Source: Streptomyces dengpaensis
GTDB lineage: Bacteria > Actinomycetota > Actinomycetes > Streptomycetales > Streptomycetaceae
Assembly: GCF_002946835.1 (NCBI RefSeq)
Contig: NZ_CP026652.1
Coordinates: 5,332,001 to 5,396,000, forward strand
Direction of reading: 5' to 3'
DNA length: 64,000 nucleotides
Of the stretch, positions 27,204 through 34,519 are shown piece after piece. The number at the start of each line of letters is the position of its first letter. Position 1 is the first letter of the stretch. Below the pieces are notes generated by a model. That model saw nothing but the letters and a program-made list of their open reading frames with translations. It had not been told where the DNA came from and made no database searches. Made by a program: the position numbers and the translations under genes.

Positions 27204-27398
27204 TCAGGCGCGACGCCTCGACGGGTTCGTCTTCAGGGTGCGTATCAGGGCGCTCAGGGGATCGCGGGTGGTTGTGAGGATGATCTGCGGTTCGTCGCTC
27301 TCGCGGAGGTGGATGGCATCGGGAGCGGGGGCCGCGACGTAGACGCAGTTGGAGGCGTCGGGGCTGTACGTCGACTTCTGCCAGTGGAGGTCGGACAC
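27204..27398 (-). CDS. DUF397 family protein
   Basis: 64 aa. It opens with LHWQKSTYSPDASNCVYVA, the hallmark of DUF397 proteins, which are very common in Streptomyces and normally lie next to an HTH-DUF5753 regulator (Scr1-like) as here. GTG 27398 with AAGAGAG upstream. Members are thought to act with that regulator, probably by direct binding. Here the partner gene is truncated, so the function is doubtful. Confidence 0.85.
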   Translation of the reverse strand: MSDLHWQKSTYSPDASNCVYVAAPAPDAIHLRESDEPQIILTTTRDPLSALIRTLKTNPSRRRA

Positions 27399-27410
27399 GG
27401 TTGGGCTCTC

Positions 27411-27689
27411 TTAGGTGTTCTTGGCGATGCGGTGGATCAGGTCGCGGGACTCGGCGGGCTTGAGGGCGTTGGCCTCCATGCGGTCGAGCACGTAACGGTA
27501 CTTCTCCAACTGTGCCTGGGCGTCCAGGAATTCGCAGCCATGATGGGTGTCCAGCTGAACGGTGTCCAGCTGAACGGTGTCGAGCTGCGGGACCGCGCCG
27601 ACCAGATAGTCGATGGACTGTCCCGTACCGGGGAAAGAGCCCTTGCCGAACGGGATGACTCGCACGGTGACGTGGTTCAACTCGCCCAT
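27411..27689 (-). pseudogene. 5'-truncated HTH-DUF5753 regulator
   Basis: 92 codons from ATG 27689. It corresponds only to the C-terminal half of a DUF5753 domain: LNHVTVRVIPFGKGSFPGTG, then a helix ending ALKPAESRDLIHRIAKNT. The N-terminal XRE helix-turn-helix and half of DUF5753 are missing. A 15-base tandem triplication yields VQLDTVQLDT inside the domain. AGGAATAGGAA precedes the ATG, so a stub could still be translated. The DUF397 gene follows 12 bases later. Confidence 0.7.
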
Positions 27690-27709
27690 TTCCTATTCCT
27701 GCGCCCTTC

Positions 27710-27907
27710 GACGAGCCTCCCGGGGGTCGCGTCCCGCCCGTTCCCGTGGGCGCTGAGTGTGGGCGCGGGCTGTTCCTGGTGCGGGAGTACGCGGATGTAT
27801 GGGGTGCCTGGCCGCTCGATGAAGGTCTCTTGGGGCGGGGCGCGGGGAAGTTGCTGTGGTTCGAGGTCGGGAGGTCCCGGCTTGCTCGGGCCTCCGTGGC
27901 TGCATGA
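27710..27907 (+). pseudogene. C-terminal remnant of an RsbW-like HATPase
   Basis: The frame ending at TGA 27907 reads ECGRGLFLVREYADVWGAWP and then GRGAGKLLWFEVGRS, the G2 box and last strand of the small ATP-binding anti-sigma-type proteins that commonly lie divergent to HTH-DUF5753/DUF397 pairs. The first two thirds, including the N box, are missing, and no start is visible. The frame can be followed back to about 27695, where it meets the truncated DUF5753 gene head to head. Confidence 0.6.
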
Positions 27908-28100
27908 CTGAGGTGGCAGGTGTCGTCTGCCGCGTGCTGTGTGGTGGTTGTGCGCGGGGTCACCGGGGTGTCACCGGTTCGTCAAGGGCGTGTCAAGTGG
28001 GGGCTCCCGTGGTTTTGGTGGCGCGTGTGGGCATGACACCGTAGGGCGGTTAGAGCGGTTGCGGAAGTGAAGAGCTTTCGCCGGGTGGGGAGTTGGATCG
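27908..28100. other. Gap before the Pro-rich membrane protein gene
   Basis: I see no gene here. The repeated words GGTGTCACCGG and GGGGTCACCGGGG suggest short degenerate repeats, and the right end must contain the promoter of the next gene. Confidence 0.3.
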
Positions 28101-29027
28101 GTGAGTAAGCGGCAGATTCGGAAGATGTTCCAGCTGATGGCGAGTGGGGAGGCGGTCGAGCTCACCAGTCCCATGGCCCCCGTGAAGAAGCTCGCCCGAC
28201 TTGCCTTCGTCGCCCAGCAGTTCGGGTATGAGTACGCGGATGTACGGCAGGGCGGTGGGCGGGACGCCTCGCTCAAGATGCTCCTCGTGCCCGATCCCAG
28301 TCCGCAGGCTCGGGCGCGCGCCGCGCAGAACTGGGCGCAGTTCCCGAAGGCCGCGGACGGGGAGTCGTTGCCGCCTGTCATTCCTGACGCGCTGGAACTG
28401 CTGAAGGCCCGGATCAACTTCGATCTCACCGGGAAGAGCGCCGAGAAGCGGATGCTGTACGGCGTCGTCGGCGTCACCGTCGCGTGCCTGATCCTGGCGG
28501 TGCGGACCGGTGGGGACTCCGTCGCCTTCGTCGTGGCGGGCGTGTTCTGGGCGGTGCTCATGGCCGTCTTCGGTATCGGTCTCGTCGTCACGCGCAAACG
28601 CAACGCCAAGTTCGCGGCGCGGTTGCAGGCCGCCGGGTTCACGCCTGTGACGGAGGAAGGCGGCCGGGTGCGGTATCTGCCGCCGGCGGCTTACGCGGCG
28701 CAGCAGCATATGCCGGGAACCTATGCGTCGTACGCTCCGGGTTCCTATGCCCCGCAGGCCCCGGGTTCCTATGCGCCGCAGGCGCCCGCGCAGCCCCCGG
28801 CCCCGGGTTCTTATGCGCCGCAGGCGCCCGCACAGCCCCCAGCCCCCGTCCCCTACACCCCGCCGGCCCCCGCCGGGGCGTACGGATCCCCGTACCCCGG
28901 CCAGCAGGCCCCCGGCCAGGCCCCAAGCCTCTACGCCCAGCCCGGCCCCGCACCCCAGCAGCCCGGCCCCGCCCCCGGCCCCTACGGAGGCCACCCCCAG
29001 CCCACCTGGCACCCGCCCCAGCAGTAG
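28101..29027 (+). CDS. Membrane protein with Pro/Ala/Tyr-rich repeat tail
   Basis: 308 aa. The N-terminal domain (about 1-115, charged, helical) is followed by two membrane helices at about 118-135 and 138-160, a short basic segment, and a tail from about 195 composed of repeats of GSYAPQAP and PAQPPAP type that should be disordered. GTG 28101 gives MSKRQIRKMF. The repeats are also visible in the DNA and may vary in copy number. Function unknown. Confidence 0.75.
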   Translation: MSKRQIRKMFQLMASGEAVELTSPMAPVKKLARLAFVAQQFGYEYADVRQGGGRDASLKMLLVPDPSPQARARAAQNWAQFPKAADGESLPPVIPDALELLKARINFDLTGKSAEKRMLYGVVGVTVACLILAVRTGGDSVAFVVAGVFWAVLMAVFGIGLVVTRKRNAKFAARLQAAGFTPVTEEGGRVRYLPPAAYAAQQHMPGTYASYAPGSYAPQAPGSYAPQAPAQPPAPGSYAPQAPAQPPAPVPYTPPAPAGAYGSPYPGQQAPGQAPSLYAQPGPAPQQPGPAPGPYGGHPQPTWHPPQQ

Positions 29028-29197
29028 GCCACCCGTAACCCGCGCCCCCCGGAACCGTCCTCACCGACCCCCCTCCCCCCGAGTGAGAGCAACGTTCCCT
29101 TCCAGTCACCCACAGCCACAGGCCGGAAACGCACCCTCCCTACCTTCGGGACTCAGCCCACCGAACCACCTGAGTCCCGGAGCACCGTGGAGGCGTC

Positions 29198-30580
29198 ATG
29201 ACAGCCCCGAGCACAGCCCCCGCACCGAGCAGGGGAGGCCGCTGGATCGAGCACTGGGATCCGGAGGACGAGGCCTTCTGGAACGAGACCGGTGAGAAGG
29301 TCGCCCGGCGGAATCTGGCCTTCTCCGTGCTCTCCGAGCACATCGGGTTCTCGATCTGGACCCTGTGGTCCGTGATGGTGCTCTTCATGGGCCCGGAGTA
29401 CGGGCTCACCCCGGCCGACAAGTTCGTCATCGTCTCGATGGCGACCCTCGTCGGCGCCATCGTGCGCGTCCCGTACACCTTCGCCGTCGCGGTCTTCGGT
29501 GGCCGGAACTGGACGATCGTGTCCGCGTCGCTGCTCCTGCTCCCGACGATCGCGGCGTTCGTGGTCATGGAGCCGGGGACGTCCTTCACCACGTTCCTGC
29601 TGTGCGCCATGCTCGCCGGTATCGGAGGCGGAAACTTCGCCTCCTCCATGACCAACATCAACGCCTTCTTCCCCCTCCGTAAGAAGGGCTGGGCCCTCGG
29701 CCTCAACGCCGGCGGAGGCAACATCGGCGTCCCCGTCGTGCAGCTCGTCGGCCTCGCCGTCATCGGCGCGAGCGCCGGGCCGCGCGTGCTGCTCGGGATC
29801 TACATCCCCTTCATCGTCGTCGCCGCCGTCCTCGCCGCCGTCTGCATGGACAACATCTCGTCCGTGAAGAACGACACCGGCGCCGCCAAGGAGGCCGTCC
29901 GCGACCCCCACACCTGGATCATGTCCTTCCTCTACATCGGGACGTTCGGGTCGTTCATCGGCTACAGCTTCGCGTTCGGGCTCGTGCTCCAGACACAGTT
30001 CGGGCGTACGCCGCTGCAGGCCGCGTACGTCACCTTCATCGGCCCGCTGCTCGGCTCCCTGATCCGTCCCGTGGGCGGCTGGCTCGCCGACCGCTACGGC
30101 GGCGCGAAGATCACGCTGTGGAACTTCGTCGGCATGGCCGTCGCCACCGGCATCATCGTGATCGCCTCGATGCGGGAGTCGCTGCCGCTGTTCACCACCG
30201 CGTTCATCGTGCTGTTCGTGCTCACCGGCCTCGGCAACGGGTCGACGTACAAGATGATCCCCGGCATCTTCCAGGCCAAGGCCGTCGCCAAGGGGCTGAC
30301 CGGTGAGGAGGCCGCCGGATACGGGCGACGGCTGTCCGGTGCCTCCATGGGGCTCATCGGGGCGGTGGGCGCGCTCGGCGGGCTCGGCATCAACCTCGCC
30401 TTCCGCCAGTCGTTCCTGAGCGTGGGCTCCGGCACCGGCGCGTTCGTCGCCTTCCTCGCCTTCTACGGCGTCTGCTTCGTGGTCACCTGGGCTGTATACC
30501 TTCGCCGCCCGGCCGCCGCACCACAGGCCACAGCTGCCGCATCCGAGGCGAAACCGCAGCTCAGCTATGCCGAGGTGTGA
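29198..30580 (+). CDS. narK: Nitrate/nitrite transporter of the NarK family
   Basis: 460 aa, 12 membrane helices of the MFS. The nitrate-porter signatures are clear: GIGGGNFASSMTNINAFFP in helix 5 and GWALGLNAGGGNIGVPVVQ in helix 6-7, plus the conserved Arg in helix 2 (IVRVPYTF) that binds nitrate. The N-terminal WIEHWDPEDEAFW motif is also typical. ATG 29198 has GGAGG upstream. A terminator follows, and then a HemD-like regulator known to control nitrate/nitrite assimilation, so this transporter probably imports nitrate for assimilation. Confidence 0.93.
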   Translation: MTAPSTAPAPSRGGRWIEHWDPEDEAFWNETGEKVARRNLAFSVLSEHIGFSIWTLWSVMVLFMGPEYGLTPADKFVIVSMATLVGAIVRVPYTFAVAVFGGRNWTIVSASLLLLPTIAAFVVMEPGTSFTTFLLCAMLAGIGGGNFASSMTNINAFFPLRKKGWALGLNAGGGNIGVPVVQLVGLAVIGASAGPRVLLGIYIPFIVVAAVLAAVCMDNISSVKNDTGAAKEAVRDPHTWIMSFLYIGTFGSFIGYSFAFGLVLQTQFGRTPLQAAYVTFIGPLLGSLIRPVGGWLADRYGGAKITLWNFVGMAVATGIIVIASMRESLPLFTTAFIVLFVLTGLGNGSTYKMIPGIFQAKAVAKGLTGEEAAGYGRRLSGASMGLIGAVGALGGLGINLAFRQSFLSVGSGTGAFVAFLAFYGVCFVVTWAVYLRRPAAAPQATAAASEAKPQLSYAEV

Positions 30581-30604
30581 CGTAACACCGTCGACATGAA
30601 GCAA

Positions 30605-30640
30605 GACCGAGCCTGTCACGCGCTGTTGACAGGCTCGGTC
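30605..30640 (+). terminator. Terminator of narK
   Basis: Perfect 14-bp stem (30605-30618 with 30627-30640, loop of 8), 24 bases after the narK stop. Confidence 0.85.
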
Positions 30641-30697
30641 GGCATGCAGGTGCCCCAGCCTCCTGCGGTGCGACGACTCAAGTGCGGGACGAGAGCC

Positions 30698-31855
30698 ATG
30701 TACGACGAACGACAGCGACCAGACCACGACCACGGCCCCCTCGCCGGATTCACCGTCGGCGTGACGGCAGCCCGCCGTGCCGACGAGCTCGGCGCGCTGC
30801 TCCAGCGGCGCGGCGCCTCCGTGGTGCACGCGCCCGCCCTGCGCATCGTGCCGCTCGCCGACGACAGCGAACTGCTCACCGCCACCAAGGAGTTGATCGA
30901 CCAGGTCCCGGACGTGGTGGTCGCCACCACCGCGATCGGGTTCCGGGGCTGGGTCGAGGCCGCCGACGGATGGGGGCTCGGCGAGGACCTGCTCGCGCGG
31001 CTGCGGGGGGTCGAACTGCTCGCCCGCGGGCCCAAGGTCAAGGGCGCCATACGGGCCGCCGGGCTGACGGAGGAGTGGTCGCCGTCCTCCGAGTCCATGG
31101 CCGAGGTGCTCGACCGGCTGCTGGAGGAAGGGGTCGACGGGCGCCGTATCGCCGTACAACTGCACGGCGAGCCGCTGCCCGGGTTCGTGGAGTCGCTGCG
31201 GGCCGCGGGCGCCGAAGTGGTACCCGTGCCGGTGTACCGGTGGATGCCGCCGGAGGACATCGGGCCCGTCGACCGGCTGCTCGACGCGGCCGTCACCCGC
31301 GGCCTGGACGCGCTCACCTTCACCAGCGCGCCGGCCGCCGCATCCCTGCTGTCCCGGGCGGAGGACCGCGGGCTGCTCCCGGAACTCCTCGCCGCCCTCC
31401 ACCACGACGTGCTGCCCGCCTGCGTCGGCCCGGTCACCGCGCTGCCGCTGCAGGCCAAGGGCATCGACACCGTCCAGCCCGGGCGCTTCCGGCTCGGCCC
31501 CCTCGTACAGCTGCTGTGTCAGGAACTGCCTGGGCGGGCGCGGGCGTTGCCCATCGCCGGGCACCGGGTGGAGATCCGCGGGCACGCGGTGATGGTGGAC
31601 GGGGCGCTGCGGCCCGTACCTCCCGCCGGGATGGCGCTGCTGCGGGCCCTGTCGCGGCGGCCCGGCTGGGTGGTGGCCCGGGCCGAACTGCTGCGCGCGC
31701 TGCCGGGAGCCGGCCGGGACGAGCACGCCGTCGAGACGGCGATGGCCAGGCTGCGTACGGCACTGGGCGCACCCAAGCTCATCCAGACCGTCGTCAAGCG
31801 CGGCTACCGGCTCGCCCTCGACCCGGCCGCGGACTCCAAGTACGCCGACGCGTGA
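30698..31855 (+). CDS. nnaR: HemD-like domain plus winged-helix regulator (NnaR-like)
   Basis: 385 aa. Residues about 15-265 resemble uroporphyrinogen-III synthase (FTVGVTAARRADELGALL, then ALTFTSAPAAASLL). Residues about 285-375 form an OmpR/PhoB-type winged helix (VDGALRPVPPAGMALL, KRGYRLAL). S. coelicolor NnaR, which activates nitrate/nitrite assimilation genes, has this architecture and lies next to the narK homologue, so the call combines architecture and synteny. ATG 30698 is chosen because longer in-frame starts would run through the narK terminator. The last 22 bases of the gene are duplicated in tandem right after it. Confidence 0.85.
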   Translation: MYDERQRPDHDHGPLAGFTVGVTAARRADELGALLQRRGASVVHAPALRIVPLADDSELLTATKELIDQVPDVVVATTAIGFRGWVEAADGWGLGEDLLARLRGVELLARGPKVKGAIRAAGLTEEWSPSSESMAEVLDRLLEEGVDGRRIAVQLHGEPLPGFVESLRAAGAEVVPVPVYRWMPPEDIGPVDRLLDAAVTRGLDALTFTSAPAAASLLSRAEDRGLLPELLAALHHDVLPACVGPVTALPLQAKGIDTVQPGRFRLGPLVQLLCQELPGRARALPIAGHRVEIRGHAVMVDGALRPVPPAGMALLRALSRRPGWVVARAELLRALPGAGRDEHAVETAMARLRTALGAPKLIQTVVKRGYRLALDPAADSKYADA

Positions 31856-31875
31856 CTCCAAGTACGCCGACGTAT
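31832..31875 (+). repeat. 22-bp tandem duplication across the nnaR stop
   Basis: The units 31832-31853 and 31854-31875 match almost exactly; the first carries the nnaR stop codon. Confidence 0.75.
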
Positions 31876-32061
31876 CGCGCCCTCGGCGCAGCTCGCGGCT
31901 CACGCGCGCGGCCGTGTCAACGCGCGTCCGGAACGGAGCGGTACTGAGTCTTCCGGCCGGGCGTGCGGGCAGGCACTGTAGGGGGTACGCATCCCATGAG
32001 CACCTTTCCTCGGTATCTCACCGACCCCTCATGGCGGTAACCCCTAGGCGGTGACAGGCAC

Positions 32062-32667
32062 ATGGCATCGGGCATGGCCACGGCCACGGCCTCGGCCTCG
32101 GCCTCGTACGAGCTGCGGTTCGACTCCGGGCGGATCTGCCTGGACCTGACGGCGACCACCCACCCCGAGGAACGGCTCGACTCGGCCGCCCGGCTGCGCG
32201 CCTGGATCGCCGCGTCGGGACTCGTACCCGCGGGGACACCGCTCGCGGCGGTCGACGCGACGTGGCTGCTCGCCTTCTGTGAACTGCGCGGACACATCGC
32301 GCAGTTGGTGCGGGGCGAACTGGACGCGCGCCCCGCCGAAGCGGCCCTCGCGCGCGTCAACGCGGTCGCGCTGGGCACTCCGCCCGCCCCCTGGGCCGTA
32401 CGCGCGGACGACGGTTCCCTGCACCGCAGGCTGCGCACCCCGCCCGGCTGCGCCGAACTGCTCTCCGTCGTCGCCCGGGACGCCCTCGACCTGCTCACCG
32501 ATCCCGTGGCGCGGGCGAGCCTGCGGCAGTGCGAGGGGGACAACTGCCCGATCGTCTATCTCGACACCTCCCGGGGCAGGCGCCGACGGTGGTGTTCCAG
32601 CGAGGTGTGCGGCAATCGTGAGCGGGTGGCCCGGCACCGCCGCCGGGCGGCCCTCGCGCGCGCCTGA
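32062..32667 (+). CDS. ABATE / CGNR zinc-finger protein
   Basis: 201 aa. The N-terminal ABATE-like domain (FDSGRICLDLTAT to about 140) is followed by the CGNR zinc finger at about 158-195: CEGDNCPIVYLDTSRGRRRRWCSSEVCGNR. This family is considered a probable stress-related transcription regulator. The N-terminus is Ala/Ser/Thr-rich, and ATG 32074 (MATATAS) is an alternative start. It is followed by a 24-bp tandem repeat tract. Confidence 0.85.
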   Translation: MASGMATATASASASYELRFDSGRICLDLTATTHPEERLDSAARLRAWIAASGLVPAGTPLAAVDATWLLAFCELRGHIAQLVRGELDARPAEAALARVNAVALGTPPAPWAVRADDGSLHRRLRTPPGCAELLSVVARDALDLLTDPVARASLRQCEGDNCPIVYLDTSRGRRRRWCSSEVCGNRERVARHRRRAALARA

Positions 32668-32742
32668 TCACATCCGTGCACGCGCGCCTGATCACATCCG
32701 TGCACGCGCGCCTGATCACATCCGTGCACGCGCGCCTGATCG
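32657..32742 (+). repeat. 24-bp tandem repeat overlapping the CGNR gene end
   Basis: Three perfect head-to-tail units (32657-32680, 32681-32704, 32705-32728) and a partial fourth. The unit contains the palindrome TGATCA. A further degenerate run built on TCCGTACGCGCCCAACTC follows to about 32860. There are no spacers, so it is not CRISPR. The rest of the gap to 33027 shows no gene. Confidence 0.85.
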
Positions 32743-33027
32743 CACCGTACGCGCCCAACTCACCGCATCCGTACGCGCCCAACTCATCGCCGTACGCGCC
32801 CGACTCGTCGCCTCCGTCCACGCGCGCCCGATCGCACCCGTTCGCGCCCACCCCAACCCCACCCGTACGTGATCTCCCAGTCACCCGAGGTGATCAACGC
32901 GTGCCTTCGCGCCGCCTTCGCAACTCCAACAAGAAATATCTGGCTGCTCATTGAACACACGCACACCCAGGCACGTACCGGGATATGAGCGACCGACTGG
33001 GGGAACCCCCGGACACCGGAGGTAGGC

Positions 33028-33615
33028 GTGCGCAAGGATTCCGCCGTGGCTGATGAACGAAGGCCAAGGGCCCGACATCGCGTGAATCCGTCCTCCTCCT
33101 CGTCCGGTGAACCGGACGAGGAACTCATGCGTGCGCTGTACCGGGAACATGCGGGACCGCTCCTCGCATATGTGCTGCGGCTGGTCGCGGGGGACCGGCA
33201 GCGCGCGGAGGACGTCGTGCAGGAAACGCTCATCCGTGCCTGGAAGAACGCCGGTCAGCTCAATCGGGCGACCGGTTCGGTACGCCCCTGGCTGGTGACG
33301 GTCGCCCGGCGCATCGTCATCGACGGCCACCGCAGCCGGCAGGCCCGGCCGCAGGAGGTCGACCCGTCGCCGCTGGAGGTCATCCCCGCGGAGGACGAGA
33401 TCGACAAGGCGTTGTGGCTGATGACACTGTCGGACGCGCTGGACGACCTGACCCCTGCTCACAGGGAGGTCCTGGTCGAAACCTACTTCAAGGGGCGTAC
33501 GGTCAATGAGGCTGCCGAGACCCTCGGCATACCCAGCGGCACTGTGCGCTCACGGGTGTTCTACGCCCTGCGGTCGATGAAGCTGGCGCTGGAGGAGCGG
33601 GGGGTGACGGCATGA
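33028..33615 (+). CDS. sigU: ECF sigma factor (SigU-like)
   Basis: 195 aa. Region 2 is at about 35-100 (LYREHAGPLLAYVLRL, AEDVVQETLIRAWKN) and region 4 at about 130-190 (LTPAHREVLVETYFKGRTVN, IPSGTVRSRVFYALRSMK). GTG 33028 has GGAGG at 33018-33022. The stop overlaps the anti-sigma start (ATGA), the standard ECF arrangement. In S. coelicolor the gene at this place is sigU with anti-sigma gene rsuA; the symbol is by synteny. Confidence 0.88.
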   Translation: MRKDSAVADERRPRARHRVNPSSSSSGEPDEELMRALYREHAGPLLAYVLRLVAGDRQRAEDVVQETLIRAWKNAGQLNRATGSVRPWLVTVARRIVIDGHRSRQARPQEVDPSPLEVIPAEDEIDKALWLMTLSDALDDLTPAHREVLVETYFKGRTVNEAAETLGIPSGTVRSRVFYALRSMKLALEERGVTA

Positions 33616-34436
33616 ACACATACGGGGGATACGGAACGGGTGGTCCAGGAGCCATGCAGGGTCCACGGGGTCAGCAGAACCCTGGTGACAACATCCACGA
33701 GACCGTCGGCGCCTACGCCCTCGGCATTCTCGACGACGCGGAGGCGACCGCCTTCGAGGCGCACCTCGCCACCTGCGAGTGGTGCGGCCAGCAGCTCGAC
33801 GGGCTCGCGGGCATGGAACCGATGCTCGCCGCGCTCGCGGATCTGCCCGCCTCGCAGGGCAGCCCGGCGGTCGCCGAGTCCCTGTCCGCCCGCCCGAGCC
33901 CGCGGCTCGCGGAGCGGCTGGTCGACGAGGTGGCCGAGCGGCGCGCCAGGAAGCGCCGGCGCGGGATGTACCTGGTGGCGGCCGCGGCAGCACTGATCAT
34001 CGGTGGTCCGCTGACGGTGATGGCGGTCAACGGCGGCGACGACGGCGCCACGACGCCCCAGGCGCACGCCACCAGCCCCGCCAAGGCCGCCTTCGACATC
34101 CTGGCCGACAAGCGCGAGGCCACGGACCCGAAGACCCAGGTCAACGCTGTTGTCGCCCTCGAGGAGAAGGCCTGGGGCACCCACGGCGTCCTCCAGCTCA
34201 AGAACGTCAAGGGCCCGCTCAAGTGCTCCCTGATCGCCGTCGGCAAGAACGGCGAGCGCGAGACGGTGACCTCGTGGTCGGTTCCGGAGTGGGGTTACGG
34301 CATTGCGAACGCCAAGACGGAGCAGGCGAAGAACCCGCTCTACGTGCACGGCGGCGCGGCCTTCAAGCCCAACGAGATCGACCACTTCGAGGTCAAGTCC
34401 TTCGACGGGAAGCTCCTCGTCAGGGTGGACGCGTGA
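33612..34436 (+). CDS. rsuA: Membrane anti-sigma factor with ZAS motif (RsuA-like)
   Basis: 274 aa. The cytoplasmic N-terminal ZAS zinc-binding motif (HETVGAYALG, then HLATCEWC, the HxxxCxxC signature) is followed by a helix, one membrane segment at about 121-140 (RGMYLVAAAAALIIGGPL), and an extracellular RskA-type domain to the end. It should hold the upstream sigma factor at the membrane until a signal releases it. Translationally coupled to sigU by ATGA at 33612. Confidence 0.88.
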   Translation: MNTYGGYGTGGPGAMQGPRGQQNPGDNIHETVGAYALGILDDAEATAFEAHLATCEWCGQQLDGLAGMEPMLAALADLPASQGSPAVAESLSARPSPRLAERLVDEVAERRARKRRRGMYLVAAAAALIIGGPLTVMAVNGGDDGATTPQAHATSPAKAAFDILADKREATDPKTQVNAVVALEEKAWGTHGVLQLKNVKGPLKCSLIAVGKNGERETVTSWSVPEWGYGIANAKTEQAKNPLYVHGGAAFKPNEIDHFEVKSFDGKLLVRVDA

Positions 34437-34467
34437 GCAAAGCCAGAGCGCGCACGTAGCCTCCCAG

Positions 34468-34518
34468 GGCCCCCTTCGCGTACGGTTGACGGCTGCCCAG
34501 CACGTCAGAAGGGGGCCC
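34468..34518 (+). promoter_or_regulatory. Inverted repeat that covers the helD ribosome binding site
   Basis: Perfect 11-bp arms: 34468-34478 (GGGCCCCCTTC) and 34508-34518 (GAAGGGGGCCC). The right arm is the Shine-Dalgarno region, one base before the GTG at 34520. If the transcript starts before 34468, the stem would hide the ribosome site. A TTGACG sequence lies in the loop (34484-34489), so a transcript that starts inside the loop would escape it. Confidence 0.6.
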
Positions 34519-34519
34519 G

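Noticed and set aside
29153..31903. 916-codon minus-strand frame opposite narK and nnaR
   Set aside because: Antisense shadow of two clear plus-strand genes; composition (Gly, Glu, His, Arg) is typical of frame shadows.
32657..32742. 24-bp repeats as a CRISPR array
   Set aside because: Units are directly adjacent with no spacers, and no cas genes are present. The same holds for the 34-bp repeats at 62083-62178.
34437..34519. Rifamycin-associated element upstream of helD
   Set aside because: The inverted repeat here has a different sequence and a 29-base loop; the known 19-bp palindrome is not seen.
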